DNA of 64,000 nt. Origin: Streptomyces sp. CB02959. GTDB lineage: Bacteria > Actinomycetota > Actinomycetes > Streptomycetales > Streptomycetaceae. This document shows, in pieces, positions 16,893-26,514 of the stretch. The translations under genes and the position numbers were made by a program. The stretch is taken from positions 1 through 64,000 of the forward strand of contig NZ_NNBP01000005.1 of assembly GCF_002803155.1 (NCBI RefSeq), written 5' to 3'. Within the stretch, counting starts at the first letter, position 1. The number at the start of each line of letters is the position of its first letter. Below the pieces are notes generated by a model. It searched no databases. It was not told the origin of the DNA and saw nothing but the letters and a program-made list of their open reading frames with translations.

Positions 16893-18765
16893 ACCGCAGG
16901 CGGCAGATCACCGCCCCCGTATCGCGCCGCACCGCATGCGCCAGCACCGCTCCGCGCTGGTTCTGCAGCACCCGCTGCCACAGGTGCGCGGGCTCGGCCT
17001 CGGGGATCAGTACGGTGACGCGGGCGTCGGGGCGACGGGCCGTCAGGTCCGCGACGTAGTCGGCGATCGGGCGGCCCAGGGAGCGGGTGGTGGAGGGCAG
17101 CTCCAGCAGGTCCACGCCGGGGTTCCACAGTTCCCAGTCGCGGCGCAGCGCCTCGGTGGCCGACCGGTCCTCGGGGGTGTCGTAGGTGACGGTGACCGCG
17201 ATGACCTCGTCGCCCAGGGACACCGCCGCGCCCAGCGCCTCGCCGGTCAGCCGGGAGAGGTGGGAGACGGGGACGACGACGAGGGAGCGGGTGCGGCGCG
17301 GCGGTTCGGGCACCCGGCCCAGGCCGAGGCGGTCGCCGATCCGCCCGTAGGCCCGGTGGACCGCCTCGAAGGTGAGGACCATCAGCGGCAGCGCGATCGC
17401 GATCAGCCAGGCGCCCTCGGTGAACTTGGTGGCGGTGACGACCACCGCCGCGGCGGCGGTGAGCAGCGCGCCGAAGCCGTTGAGCAGGGCCTTGCCGAAC
17501 CAGCGGGCGGACCGCTCCCGGTACCAGTGGCGGACCATCCCGGCCTGGCAGAGCGTGAAGCCGACGAAGACGCCGATGGCGAAGAGCGGCACCAGGGTGT
17601 TGACGTCGCCGCCGGAGAAGACCAGCAGCGCGGCGGCGGCCGCGGCCAGCGCGAGCACGCCGTGGCGGTGGACCTGGCGGTCGGCCTTCAGCCCGAAGAC
17701 GTGCGGCAGGTAGTTGTCGCGGGCCAGCAGCCCCATCAGCACCGGCAGCCCGCCGAAGGAGGTGTTGGCGGCCAGTGCGAGCAGCACCATGGTGGCGAAC
17801 TGGACGACGTAGAAGGCCCAGTTGTGGCCGAGGGAGGCGTCCGCCAGTTGGGCGAGGACGGTGACGCCCTCGACCGGCTGGAGGTGGAAGCGGCCGATGA
17901 GCAGCGACAGGCCGATCAGCATGGCGCCGAGCAGGGCGCCCAGCGCGACCTCGGTGCGCTGGGCGCGCCGGGCGGCGGGGGCGCGGAAGGACGGTACGGC
18001 GTTGGCGACCGCCTCCACACCGGTCAGCGCCGAGCAGCCGGACGCGAACGCCTTCAGGAGCAGCAGCGCGCCGACGGAGGTGGCGTTGTGGGTGAGGACG
18101 GAGGCGTGCCCCGCGGCGGTGGCGGTGGACGCCGGCGCGTCCCGGAAGAGCCCGACCACGATCATGGCCAGAATCGAGGCGACGAAGACCGCGGTGGGCA
18201 GCAGGAACGCCCGCGCCGAGTCGGCGATCCCGCGGAGGTTGACCGCGGTCACCAGGACCAGCACCGCCAGGCAGATCCACAGCCGGTCGCCGTAGAGGCC
18301 GGGGAAGGCGGAGGTCAGCGCGGCGACCCCGGCGGTCACCGACACGGCGACGTTGAGGACGTAGTCCAGGACCAGGGAGGCGGCGGCCACCAGGGCCGAG
18401 CGGCGTCCCAGGTGGGTCTTGGCGACCGCGTAGGAGCCGCCGCCGTTGGGGAAGGCGGCGATGACCTGGCGGTAGGACGCCACCAGGACGGCGAGCAGCG
18501 CGGCGATGGCGAGGGTGACCGGGAGGGTGAAGCCGAGGCCGTGGGCGCCGGCCGCGGCCAGCACCAGCACGATCGACTCCGGCCCGTAGGCGACGGAGGC
18601 CATCGCGTCGAGGGAGAGCGCGGCCAGGCCCTGGAGGGCGGTCAGCCGGTGCCGGTCGCCGGCCGGGTCGGGGCCGGGTGCCGGGGTGGCGGCGGTGCGG
18701 TGGCCGGGGGCGGTCGCCGGGGGCGGCTGCTCGGGCCGGTTTGCGGGCTGCGACACCGTCGACAT
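16876..18765 (-). CDS. APC-superfamily permease, KimA-like (possible K+ importer)
   Basis: This 629-residue inner-membrane transporter has about 12 helices plus a C-terminal cytosolic part of about 160 residues. The helix 1 signature LSLDAMASVAYGPESIVLVL and the stretch PNGGGSYAVAKTHLG place it in the amino acid/polyamine/organocation superfamily. The long soluble tail (SLVVVPVSHLSRLTGEAL through DARVTVLIPEAEPAHLW) matches the KimA/YdaO type, proton-coupled potassium importers in Bacillus. Amino acid transport is the alternative. ATG 18765 is preferred over 18789 because GGAGG lies 10 nt upstream. It is monocistronic. No ydaO-type riboswitch was noticed in the short upstream gap. Confidence 0.85.
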   Translation of the reverse strand: MSTVSQPANRPEQPPPATAPGHRTAATPAPGPDPAGDRHRLTALQGLAALSLDAMASVAYGPESIVLVLAAAGAHGLGFTLPVTLAIAALLAVLVASYRQVIAAFPNGGGSYAVAKTHLGRRSALVAAASLVLDYVLNVAVSVTAGVAALTSAFPGLYGDRLWICLAVLVLVTAVNLRGIADSARAFLLPTAVFVASILAMIVVGLFRDAPASTATAAGHASVLTHNATSVGALLLLKAFASGCSALTGVEAVANAVPSFRAPAARRAQRTEVALGALLGAMLIGLSLLIGRFHLQPVEGVTVLAQLADASLGHNWAFYVVQFATMVLLALAANTSFGGLPVLMGLLARDNYLPHVFGLKADRQVHRHGVLALAAAAAALLVFSGGDVNTLVPLFAIGVFVGFTLCQAGMVRHWYRERSARWFGKALLNGFGALLTAAAAVVVTATKFTEGAWLIAIALPLMVLTFEAVHRAYGRIGDRLGLGRVPEPPRRTRSLVVVPVSHLSRLTGEALGAAVSLGDEVIAVTVTYDTPEDRSATEALRRDWELWNPGVDLLELPSTTRSLGRPIADYVADLTARRPDARVTVLIPEAEPAHLWQRVLQNQRGAVLAHAVRRDTGAVICRLRFRLRG

Positions 18766-18965
18766 GTGCGTCGTACCTCCGTGCGGCACTGGGTGGGACC
18801 AGCCCAGCGTGCGGGGCCCGGCGGCGGCCCGCGAGCGGCCTTGGCGCGCCCTTGGCGGGTGGCCCCGCGATCTTCACGCGATCTTGACGCCATCCCGCCG
18901 CCCGCGCGCCCCGAAGGCCCGCGGGCCCGCCCCGCACACGGTTCGCGCGCCCGTCGGGCCGCAGC

Positions 18966-19904
18966 TCAGACCGCTGGGACGGTGACGTCGCAGCGCACCC
19001 CGGTGAGTTCCTCCGAGGCCGTCCACAGCCGGTCGGCGGTGTCGTCCCGCTGGGTCCACGGGGCGCGGAACGAGCGGGCCGGGGCGCCGCGCAGCCCGTT
19101 GCGCGGGCCGATGAAGGCGTCCGGCCGCATGTGCGGGGCGGTGGCCGCGCACAGCGTGCCCAGCGCGCCACCGTCCGCGGACTGGGCGATCAGGCGGTTG
19201 CCGAGCTCCACGACCCGCTCGGCGGCCCGGCGGCCCTCCATCCGCACCCCCGCGGTCTGGAGGTTGGTGTGCGCGTAGCCGGGGTGCGCGGCGGCCGCGA
19301 CGACCTGCGAGCCGGCCGCCGCCAGCCGCCGGGCCAGCGCGCGGGTGAAGAGCAGGTTGGCGCTCTTGGACCGGCCGTAGGCGGTCCAGCGGTGGTAGGA
19401 CCGCTCGCTGTTCAGGTCGTCGAGGTCCACGTCGGCCAGTGCGTGCAGCATGCTGGAGACCGTCACGACCCGCGCCCCGGGGGTCGCCAGGAGCTTGGGC
19501 AGCAGCCGCCCGGTGAGTGCGAAGTGCCCCAGGTGGTTGGTGCCGAACTGCATCTCGAAGCCGTCCGCGGTGGTGCGCTGCGGCAGCGCCATCACGCCGG
19601 CGTTGTTGATGAGCAGGTCGAGCCGGTCGCCGCAGAAGTCGTCCAGGTCCTCGGCGAAGCGCCGCACGGACGCCAGGTCGGCCAGGTCCAGCGGCCGGAA
19701 CTCCGCCTCCGCGACGGGGACTTCGGACCGCAGCCGGGCCAGTGCCGCCGCGCCCCGCTCCGTGCTGCGGCAGGCCAGCACCACGCGGGCGCCGCGCCGC
19801 GCCAGCTCACGGGCGGTGACGTAGCCGAGACCGCTGTTGGCGCCGGTGACGACCACCGCGCGGCCGGTCTGATCGGGGATGTGGCTGGTGTTCCACCGGG
19901 TCAC
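18966..19904 (-). CDS. Short-chain dehydrogenase/reductase
   Basis: This 312-residue NAD(P)-dependent oxidoreductase has a classical SDR Rossmann fold: cofactor loop [24 protein letters not shown] after strand 4, catalytic serine in [11 protein letters not shown] and the Tyr-x3-Lys pair in [11 protein letters not shown]. It closely resembles the retinol dehydrogenase/protochlorophyllide reductase-like SDRs common in Streptomyces. It has a single ATG start at 19904 and no operon partner; nirD lies 40 bp upstream in the same direction. The substrate is unknown. Confidence 0.92.
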   Translation of the reverse strand: MTRWNTSHIPDQTGRAVVVTGANSGLGYVTARELARRGARVVLACRSTERGAAALARLRSEVPVAEAEFRPLDLADLASVRRFAEDLDDFCGDRLDLLINNAGVMALPQRTTADGFEMQFGTNHLGHFALTGRLLPKLLATPGARVVTVSSMLHALADVDLDDLNSERSYHRWTAYGRSKSANLLFTRALARRLAAAGSQVVAAAAHPGYAHTNLQTAGVRMEGRRAAERVVELGNRLIAQSADGGALGTLCAATAPHMRPDAFIGPRNGLRGAPARSFRAPWTQRDDTADRLWTASEELTGVRCDVTVPAV

Positions 19905-19946
19905 GCCGTACTCCTCGGTAGGGGAGGGTCAGCCTACGCCCGTGCC

Positions 19947-20303
19947 TCACGCCGCCCGGGTCCGCACCCGGTATGCGGGGACGGACACCGCCGGGTCGTC
20001 CAGGCAGTCCCCGGTCTCCAGGTCGAACCGCTGCTTGAGGAGCGGCGACGCCACGAACGGCCGGCCCTGGTGGGTGCCGGTCAGGCCGCGGGAGAGGACC
20101 GCGGCGCCGCTGAACGGATCGCGGTTGTCGATGCCGTAGAGGCGGCCCGCCCGGTCGCGGAAGACGGCCACCTGGCGGCCGTCGGGTAGGAGGGCGGCCA
20201 CCCCGCGGCCCGGGGTCAGGTCGTTCAGTCCGCAGACCGTGAACCAGGCGTCGGACAGCCGCAGTTGGACCTTCAGGTCGGTGCTCTCAAGGGCCAGGGT
20301 CAT
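19947..20303 (-). CDS. nirD: Nitrite reductase (NADH) small subunit
   Basis: This 118-residue partner of NirB is needed for NADH-dependent reduction of nitrite to ammonium in the cytosol. The Rieske-like beta fold is seen in WFTVCGLNDLTPGRGVAALLPDGRQVAVFR and YGIDNRDPFSGAAVLSRGL, ending FDLETGDCLDDP. The iron-binding Cys-x-His pairs of true Rieske proteins are absent, as expected for NirD. ATG 20303 overlaps the nirB stop by 4 nt (ATGA), implying translational coupling. It is last in the operon FAD oxidoreductase-nirB-nirD. Confidence 0.95.
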   Translation of the reverse strand: MTLALESTDLKVQLRLSDAWFTVCGLNDLTPGRGVAALLPDGRQVAVFRDRAGRLYGIDNRDPFSGAAVLSRGLTGTHQGRPFVASPLLKQRFDLETGDCLDDPAVSVPAYRVRTRAA

Positions 20304-22939
20304 CGCTGGGTGCTTCCTTCCAGGGCGTCTGCCAGGGGTTTCGGGGAGCGTGCGGCCGGCCGCAGGCCGAGCGAGAGCAGCGGCAGGTCGGGCTTGATCT
20401 GGTCGCGTTCGGCGACGAAGCCGACGACCGGGTCGGGGGTGTCCGGGGCGTTCACGAAGGAGACGAACCGGGCCAGCTTCCCGGGGTCCTTGATGGTCTC
20501 CGCCCATTCGTCGCGGTAGTGCGCCACGTGGGCCGCCATCAGGGCCTCCAGTTCCGCGCAGATGCCGAGGGAGTCCTCGACCACCACGTCGCGGACGTGG
20601 TCCAGGCCGCCGGGGATCCGCTCCAGCCAGACGCTGGTGCGCTCCAGGCGGTCGGCGGTGCGGATGTAGAACATCAGGAAGCGGTCGATCAGGCGGATCA
20701 GTTCGGCGTCGGAGAGGTCCTGGGCCAGCAGGTCCGCGTGGCGCGGGGTGGCGCCGCCGTTGCCGCCGACGTACAGGTTCCAGCCGCCCGCGGTGGCGAT
20801 CACGCCGAAGTCCTTCGACTGGGCCTCGGCGCACTCGCGGGCGCACCCGGAGACCGCCGACTTGAGCTTGTGCGGGGACCGCAGCCCCCGGTAGCGCAGC
20901 TCCAGGTCGATCGCCATACGGACCGAGTCCTGCACGCCGTAGCGGCACCAGGTCTGCCCGACGCACGACTTCACGGTGCGCAGCGACTTGCCGTAGGCGT
21001 GCCCGGACTCGAAGCCGGCGTCCACCAACCGGGTCCAGATCAGCGGGAGCTGCTCGACCCGGGCGCCGAACATGTCGATCCGCTGGCCGCCGGTGAGCTT
21101 GGTGTAGAGCCCGAAGTCCCGGGCGATCTCGCCGATCACGATGAGCTTCTCCGGGGTGATCTCCCCGCCGGGGACGCGCGGTACGACCGAGTACGAGCCG
21201 TTCTTCTGGAGGTTGGCGAGGAAGTGGTCGTTGGTGTCCTGGAGCGCCGCCTGCTCGCCGTCCAGGACGTGGCCTTCGGCGCCGATCGCGGGCGCCAGCG
21301 AGGCGAGGACCGAGCCGACCGCCGGTTTGCAGGTCTCGCAGCCGTCGGTGCCCCGGGCGCCCTCGCGGCCGTACCCGTCCAGCAGCTGCCGGTACGAGGT
21401 GATCCGCAGGGCGAGGACGATCTCGTACAGCTCCTCGCGGGTCTGCGCGAAGCAGCCGCACAGGCCCTTGTCGACCTCGATCCCGCTCGCCGCCAGCTCC
21501 TCGTCGACGAGTTGGCCGAGCACCTTGACGCAACTGCCGCAGCCGGTACCGGCCTTGGTGCACTTCTTGACCTCGGGCACGCTGGTGCACGCGTGCGCGG
21601 TGACCGCACCGCGGATGGTGCCCTTGGTGACGTTGTGGCAGGAGCAGATCACGGCGTCGTCCGGCAGCGCGGACGGGCCGAGCCGGGCCGGGGCGCCCGC
21701 GCCCGCCGGGAGCACCAGCTGCTCCGGCGCCAGCGGCGGCACCGAACCAGTCAGCGCGCGCAGCGTGCCGTACGCCTCCGCGTCGCCGACCAGGACGCCG
21801 CCGAGCAGGGTGCCGTCCCGGGCGACGACCAGTTTCTTGTACAGGCCCGCCCGGGAGTCGGCGTAGACCACGTCGAGGCAGCCCTCGGCGGTGCCGTGCG
21901 CGTCGCCGAAGGACGCCACGTCCACGCCCAGCAGCTTCAGCTTGGTGGACAGGTCGGCGCCGGTGAAGGCGGCGGCGTCCTCGGCGAGGGTCGCGGCCAC
22001 CGTCTCCGCCTGCTCGTAACCGGGCGCGACCAGGCCGTACACCCGCCCGTCGACGGCCTGCGCGCACTCGCCGACGGCGAACACCCGCGGGTCGGTCACC
22101 GTGCGGCACTGCGCGTCGACGGTGATGCCGCCGCGCTCGCCGACCGCCAGCCCGCAGTCCCGGGCCAGCTGGTCGCGGGGGCGGACGCCGGCACTGAACA
22201 CGATCAGGTCGGTGGCGAGCTCGGAGCCGTCCGACAGGCGCATCCCGGTCACCGCCCCGTCCGCGCCGGTCACCACCTCCTGGGTCCCGGTCCCGGTGTG
22301 GACCGTCAGCCCCATCTCCTCGATGGTGCGCAGCAGGGCCGCGCCGCCGCCGTCGTCCACCTGCACCGGCATCAGGCGCGGCGCGAACTCCACGATGTGG
22401 GTGGCCAGTCCGAGCCCCTTGAGCGCACCGGCGGCCTCCAGCCCCAGCAGGCCGCCGCCGACCACCGCGCCGGTCTTCGCCCGGCGCGCCGCGTACTCCT
22501 CGATCGCCAGCAGGTCCTCGATGGTGCGGTAGACGAAGCAGCCCTCGGCGTCCTTGTGCGGCACGGGCGGCACGAAGGGGTACGAGCCGGTGGCCAGGAC
22601 CAGGGTGTCGTAGCGGACGGCCAGCCCGGAGCGGGCGGTGACGGTCCGGGCGGCCCGGTCGACGGTCTCCGCCGGGTCGCCGAGGTGCAGCTCGATGCCG
22701 TGCTCGGCGAGGAACCGCTCGTCGGTCAGGGAGAGTTCCGCGGGGGTCTTCCCCGAGAAGTACGAGGTGAGCCGGACGCGGTCGTAGGCCGGCCGCGGCT
22801 CCTCGCACAGCACGACCACGCGGTGCGTGGCGGTCAGGCCGCGCTCGGCCAGCGCTTCGAGGAAGCGCTGGCCGACCATGCCGTGGCCGACGAGCACGAT
22901 CGTGGGGCGTGACCGGTCACGCGAAGCCGTCGTGGACAT
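20300..22939 (-). CDS. nirB: Nitrite reductase (NADH) large subunit
   Basis: This 879-residue assimilatory enzyme carries out the six-electron reduction of nitrite to ammonium. Domains in order: FAD/NADH oxidoreductase (VLVGHGMVGQRFLEAL, then AVVGGGLLGLEAAGAL), a BFD-like [2Fe-2S] region (CSCHNVTKGTI with CTKAGTGCGSC), a sulfite/nitrite reductase ferredoxin-like half, and the siroheme/[4Fe-4S] site (SCVGQTWCRYGVQDS then SGCARECAEAQSKDFGV). ATG 22939 overlaps the upstream gene's stop by 1 nt. The GlnR-like box at 24324-24361 probably controls the whole operon. Siroheme could be supplied by the CbiX-like chelatase at 51043. Confidence 0.97.
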   Translation of the reverse strand: MSTTASRDRSRPTIVLVGHGMVGQRFLEALAERGLTATHRVVVLCEEPRPAYDRVRLTSYFSGKTPAELSLTDERFLAEHGIELHLGDPAETVDRAARTVTARSGLAVRYDTLVLATGSYPFVPPVPHKDAEGCFVYRTIEDLLAIEEYAARRAKTGAVVGGGLLGLEAAGALKGLGLATHIVEFAPRLMPVQVDDGGGAALLRTIEEMGLTVHTGTGTQEVVTGADGAVTGMRLSDGSELATDLIVFSAGVRPRDQLARDCGLAVGERGGITVDAQCRTVTDPRVFAVGECAQAVDGRVYGLVAPGYEQAETVAATLAEDAAAFTGADLSTKLKLLGVDVASFGDAHGTAEGCLDVVYADSRAGLYKKLVVARDGTLLGGVLVGDAEAYGTLRALTGSVPPLAPEQLVLPAGAGAPARLGPSALPDDAVICSCHNVTKGTIRGAVTAHACTSVPEVKKCTKAGTGCGSCVKVLGQLVDEELAASGIEVDKGLCGCFAQTREELYEIVLALRITSYRQLLDGYGREGARGTDGCETCKPAVGSVLASLAPAIGAEGHVLDGEQAALQDTNDHFLANLQKNGSYSVVPRVPGGEITPEKLIVIGEIARDFGLYTKLTGGQRIDMFGARVEQLPLIWTRLVDAGFESGHAYGKSLRTVKSCVGQTWCRYGVQDSVRMAIDLELRYRGLRSPHKLKSAVSGCARECAEAQSKDFGVIATAGGWNLYVGGNGGATPRHADLLAQDLSDAELIRLIDRFLMFYIRTADRLERTSVWLERIPGGLDHVRDVVVEDSLGICAELEALMAAHVAHYRDEWAETIKDPGKLARFVSFVNAPDTPDPVVGFVAERDQIKPDLPLLSLGLRPAARSPKPLADALEGSTQR

Positions 22940-24300
22940 CAGGAGCCTCCGTCGTTGGTGAGCAGGTGGAGCAGGGGGCCGTCGTCGGACGGGAGCGCCT
23001 CGGCGTCCTCCCAGGCGCGGGCGAGCGTGCCGACGGTGCCCAGCGCGCCGACGAGGACCCCGCCGACCAGGCGGTCGCCGCGGACGACGACCTTGCGGTA
23101 GGTGCCGCGGGTGGCGTCGGCGAGCCGTACGACGTCGTCGCCGGGGCGCGGTGCGGTCTCGCCGAACGCGGCGAGGTCCAGGACGTCCCGCCCGGACAGG
23201 GTGAGCCGGGTCAGGGCGCGGGTCCCGGTGTAGGCGGGCGCGGTGGGCCGGGGGCCGGTCAGCACCCGGGCCAGTGCGTCGGCCTGTTCCTGGGCGGCGC
23301 CGGCCAGGCCGTAGACGGTGCCGTGGTGCTCGGCGCAGTCGCCGACGGCGTGGATGCGCGGGTCGCTGGTGCGCAGCGCGTCGTCCACCCGGATGCCGGT
23401 GCCGACGTCCAGGCCGGCGTCCCGGGCGAGCCCGGTGCGGGGGCGGACCCCGCAGGCCAGGACGGCCAGACCGGCGTCGAGCAGGTGCCCGTCGGCGAGT
23501 TCGACGGCGCGCACCCGGCGTCCGGCCGTCCCGTCGGGGCCGGTCGCCGGCCGGGTCCGGACGCCGCGCGCCCGGCACTCGGTGTGCACTTCCACGTCGA
23601 GTCCGGTGAGGTGGTCCCGCAGCAGCGCCCCCGCCTCCGCATCGAGGTGACGGTCCATCAGGTGCGTGCCCTGGTGGGCGAGGAGGACCCGCGCCCCGCA
23701 CGCGGCCAGCGCCCGGGCCGCCGACACCCCGAGCAGCCCCCCGCCGACCACCACCGCCGGCAGCCCGGGCCGGACCGCTGCGGCCAGCGCCGCGCAGTCG
23801 TCCAGGGTGCGGAACGGGTGCACCCCGTCCGGCAGCTCCGACCCGCCCGGCGCGAACAGGCCGCGCAGCGGCGGCAGTACGGGATTGGCGCCGGTCGACA
23901 GCACCAGCACGTCGTAGCCGAACTCCCGCCCGTCGCCGCACCGCACCCGCCGCGCGCCCCGGTCGATCCGGACCACCTGTACGCCGCCGTGCCAGGCCAC
24001 CGCGGCGGCCGGCGCGGGCAGCGCGATCACCTGCGGCGGATAGCGGCCCGCGAGGACCTCGGCGAGCAGCACCCGGTTGTAGGGCGGATGCGGCTCCTCC
24101 GCCAGGACGGTCACCCGGAGCGGGCGGGGGCCCGCGCCGTCCGCCGCCGCGGCCAGCTGGTGGACGAGCCGGGCGGCGGCCATCCCGCCGCCGACCACCA
24201 GCACCCGCACCGCCGCCCCCGCCGGAGGTGCCGGTGCGGGGCCGGTGCCCGTCGTGTCCGCGGGCCCGCGGCCCGTGGACGATATGCCCGTCAGCGTCAT
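22939..24300 (-). CDS. NAD(P)/FAD-dependent oxidoreductase, nitrite/nitrate reductase partner
   Basis: This 453-residue flavoprotein resembles the N-terminal FAD/NADH domain of NirB. It has the FAD-binding GVRVLVVGGGMAAARLV type start, VVVGGGLLGVSAARAL for NAD(P)H, and IHAVGDCAEHHGTVYGLA before a NirB-like C-terminal part. It lacks iron-sulfur and siroheme motifs, so it probably passes electrons from NAD(P)H. Likely acceptors are the nitrate reductase NasA, encoded elsewhere in the window, or NirB (inferred). It is the first gene of the nirBD operon and directly follows the GlnR-like box. Confidence 0.85.
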   Translation of the reverse strand: MTLTGISSTGRGPADTTGTGPAPAPPAGAAVRVLVVGGGMAAARLVHQLAAAADGAGPRPLRVTVLAEEPHPPYNRVLLAEVLAGRYPPQVIALPAPAAAVAWHGGVQVVRIDRGARRVRCGDGREFGYDVLVLSTGANPVLPPLRGLFAPGGSELPDGVHPFRTLDDCAALAAAVRPGLPAVVVGGGLLGVSAARALAACGARVLLAHQGTHLMDRHLDAEAGALLRDHLTGLDVEVHTECRARGVRTRPATGPDGTAGRRVRAVELADGHLLDAGLAVLACGVRPRTGLARDAGLDVGTGIRVDDALRTSDPRIHAVGDCAEHHGTVYGLAGAAQEQADALARVLTGPRPTAPAYTGTRALTRLTLSGRDVLDLAAFGETAPRPGDDVVRLADATRGTYRKVVVRGDRLVGGVLVGALGTVGTLARAWEDAEALPSDDGPLLHLLTNDGGS

Positions 24301-24323
24301 GCCCGACAGCCTGCGACGCCGCT

Positions 24324-24361
24324 GTTACCCGCCCGCATCGCCCGCGTTACCCCGGCGGAAC
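24324..24361. promoter_or_regulatory. GlnR-type box upstream of nitrite reductase operon
   Basis: Four pentamers lie in perfect 11-bp register: GTTAC (24324), GCATC (24335), GTTAC (24346), GGAAC (24357). The established actinobacterial GlnR consensus is gTnAc-n6-GaAAc-n6-gTnAc-n6-GaAAc. Three of the four sites match well; the second is degenerate. It lies 24-61 bp upstream of the operon start at 24300, also within reach of the divergent histidine kinase gene at 24410. Confidence 0.75.
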
Positions 24362-24409
24362 GCGGCCCTCAGCGGCCCGCCGGCCGCCCTGTGAGGGGAT
24401 GCTGGGGGC

Positions 24410-25792
24410 ATGCCCCGCCCCGCCCGCACCCCCGGGGGCGCCCGCCGCCCCGCCGGCCCGCCCTCGGCGCGCACCCGCCACCCGGCCCGGCGCGCCCGCA
24501 CGGCACTGACCGCCCCCTTCACGCCCCGCGCCCTGGCGGCCCTGCTGCACGCCCTGGTCGCGCCGGTGCTCGCCCTGCCGGGCGCGGTCCTGGTCCTGGT
24601 GGGGCTGGCCGCCGGCGCGGTGCTGTCCTGGACGGCGCTCGGCCCCTGGCTGCTGGCCCTGGCGGTACGCGGCGCGCTGGCCCTCGGCGACCTCCAACGC
24701 GCCCTGGCCCGTGCCCTGTTGGGGGAGGAGGTGGCGGCTGCCGGGCGGCGCGGCGCACCCGGCGCCTTCGGCTGGCGGCGGGCGGTGCTCGGCGACCCGG
24801 CCGGCTGGCGGGCGGTGGCCGCCGCCCTGCTCACCCCGCTGACCACCCTGCCGCCGCTGCTCGCCGTCGTCCTCGGCTACGTCTACGGCCCGCTGGCCCT
24901 CGCCCACCCCGTCCTGCGCCGCTGGAACCACTTCACCGTCCGCTCACCGGACGGCACCGTCCGCGAGGTGGGGGTGCTGATCCACGGCGTCGAGTTCGAC
25001 AGCTGGCCGCGCTGGACCGCGGTGGTCGCGGTCGGGGCGCTGCTGCTGCTCCTCGCGCCCTGGCTGGTGCGCCGGACCGGCACCCCGCACCGCCTCCTGC
25101 TGCGCGCCCTGCTCGGCCCGAGCGCCGCCGACACCCGGATCCGCACCCTGGAGGAGACCCGGGCGCACGCCGTCGAGGACGCGGCCGCCACCCTCCGCCG
25201 CATCGAACGCGATCTGCACGACGGCACCCAGGCCCGCCTCGTCGGCCTGGGCATGCACCTGACCCTGATCCGCGAACTCCTCGTCCAGGACGCCGACCGG
25301 GACCGTCTGCTGGCGACCGTCGCCCGTGCCCAGGACAACGCCACCCAGGCCATCGCCGACCTGCGCCACCTGGTCCGCGGCATCCATCCGCCGGCGCTCG
25401 ACGAGGGCCTGGAGACCAGCCTGTCCACCCTCGCCGCCGACGCCCCGATCCCGGTCGCCCTGCACACCCGGATCACCCCCCGCCCCACCCCCGCCCTGGA
25501 GTCCATCGCCTACTTCTGCGCCGCCGAACTCCTCGCCAACACCGTCAAGCACAGCGGCGCCGACCGGGCCGCCGTCGAGGTGCGCGGCGACGGCCGCACC
25601 CTGCTGCTGTCCGTACGGGACGACGGGCGCGGCGGCGCGGTGATCGGCGCGGGCAGCGGCCTGACCGGCCTGCTCGGCCGGATCCGTACCGTGGACGGCA
25701 CCTTGACCTGCGACAGCCCGCCCGGAGGGCCTACCGTGGCGGTGGTCCGGCTCCCGTACCCGGCCGCCCGCGAGGCCCCCGGGCCCCGCTGA
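24410..25792 (+). CDS. Sensor histidine kinase (NarL-type)
   Basis: This 460-residue membrane kinase has an N-terminal sensor part of four or so helices (for example TLPPLLAVVLGYVYGPLAL and AVVAVGALLLLLAPWLV). Its extracytoplasmic loop reads HFTVRSPDGTVREVGVLIHG. The HisKA_3 dimerisation segment carries phospho-accepting His270 in RRIERDLHDGTQARLV. An HATPase domain follows (N box AAELLANTVKHSGAD, G box VRDDGRGGAV, ITAPA-like GSGLTGLLGRI). It is followed after 28 bp by its response regulator. The signal is unknown. The start shares its upstream region with the GlnR-like box of the nir operon. Confidence 0.93.
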   Translation: MPRPARTPGGARRPAGPPSARTRHPARRARTALTAPFTPRALAALLHALVAPVLALPGAVLVLVGLAAGAVLSWTALGPWLLALAVRGALALGDLQRALARALLGEEVAAAGRRGAPGAFGWRRAVLGDPAGWRAVAAALLTPLTTLPPLLAVVLGYVYGPLALAHPVLRRWNHFTVRSPDGTVREVGVLIHGVEFDSWPRWTAVVAVGALLLLLAPWLVRRTGTPHRLLLRALLGPSAADTRIRTLEETRAHAVEDAAATLRRIERDLHDGTQARLVGLGMHLTLIRELLVQDADRDRLLATVARAQDNATQAIADLRHLVRGIHPPALDEGLETSLSTLAADAPIPVALHTRITPRPTPALESIAYFCAAELLANTVKHSGADRAAVEVRGDGRTLLLSVRDDGRGGAVIGAGSGLTGLLGRIRTVDGTLTCDSPPGGPTVAVVRLPYPAAREAPGPR

Positions 25793-25820
25793 CCGGCCGC
25801 CCCTCCCACAGGCAGGAACC

Positions 25821-26483
25821 ATGCGCGTCGTCATCGCCGAGGACTCCGCGATCCTGCGGGAGGGCCTGGTCCAACTGCTGGAACTGCGCGGCGTCGAGGT
25901 CGCGGCCGCCGTCGCCGACGCCGAGGCGCTGCTCACCGCCGTCGACACCCACCGGCCGGACGCCGCCGTGATCGACATCCGACTGCCGCCCGGCCACCGC
26001 GACGAGGGCCTGCGCGCGGCCGTCACGCTGCGCCGGCAGCACCCCGGCACCGGCGTCCTGATCTTCTCCCAGTACGTGGAGACCGCCTACGCGGACCGGC
26101 TCTTCGGCTCCGGCGCGGGCTTCGCGGGCGTCGGCTACCTGCTCAAGGAACGGGTGGTGGACATCGGCGAGTTCGTCGACGCCCTGCACCGGGTGGCCGC
26201 CGGCGGCACCGCCCTCGACCCGGACGTGGTCACCCAGCTGTTCGGCGCCGTCCGCCGCGCCACCGCCCTGGACGCCCTCACTCCGCGCGAGCGCGAGGTG
26301 CTGGCCCTGATGGCCCAGGGCCGCACCAACCACTCCATCGCCACCGCGCTGACCGTCACCGAACGGGCCGTCGAGAAGCACATCGCCAACCTCTTCGGCA
26401 AACTCGACCTGCCGCCCTCGGACACCGGCCACCGCCGCGTACTGGCCGTCCTGCGCTACCTGGAGGCGGCCCGCCGGCCGTAG
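25821..26483 (+). CDS. LuxR/NarL-family response regulator
   Basis: This 220-residue transcription factor partners the kinase just upstream. The receiver domain shows VVIAEDSAILREGL (acidic pocket), phospho-acceptor Asp52 in AAVIDIRLPP and Lys in GYLLKERV. The C-terminal LuxR-type helix-turn-helix is LTPREREVLALMAQGRTN through VTERAVEKHIANLFGKL. ATG 25821 has a ribosome site (GGCAGGAACC). It is very probably co-transcribed with the kinase. Targets are unknown. Confidence 0.95.
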   Translation: MRVVIAEDSAILREGLVQLLELRGVEVAAAVADAEALLTAVDTHRPDAAVIDIRLPPGHRDEGLRAAVTLRRQHPGTGVLIFSQYVETAYADRLFGSGAGFAGVGYLLKERVVDIGEFVDALHRVAAGGTALDPDVVTQLFGAVRRATALDALTPREREVLALMAQGRTNHSIATALTVTERAVEKHIANLFGKLDLPPSDTGHRRVLAVLRYLEAARRP

Positions 26484-26514
26484 CCGCGCCGCCGCCCCCG
26501 GGCATCCGCGCCGC

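Noticed and set aside
16552..19278. 908-codon + strand frame across the permease and SDR genes
   Set aside because: Antisense shadow spanning two real genes, their spacer and the hairpin; the product is Gly/Arg/Gln-rich without motifs.
19947..20303. Rieske [2Fe-2S] protein
   Set aside because: The Cys-x-His pairs are missing; it is the non-Rieske NirD type.
20519..22912. 797-codon + strand frame antisense to nirB
   Set aside because: Mirror of nirB third positions; composition is unlike any protein family.
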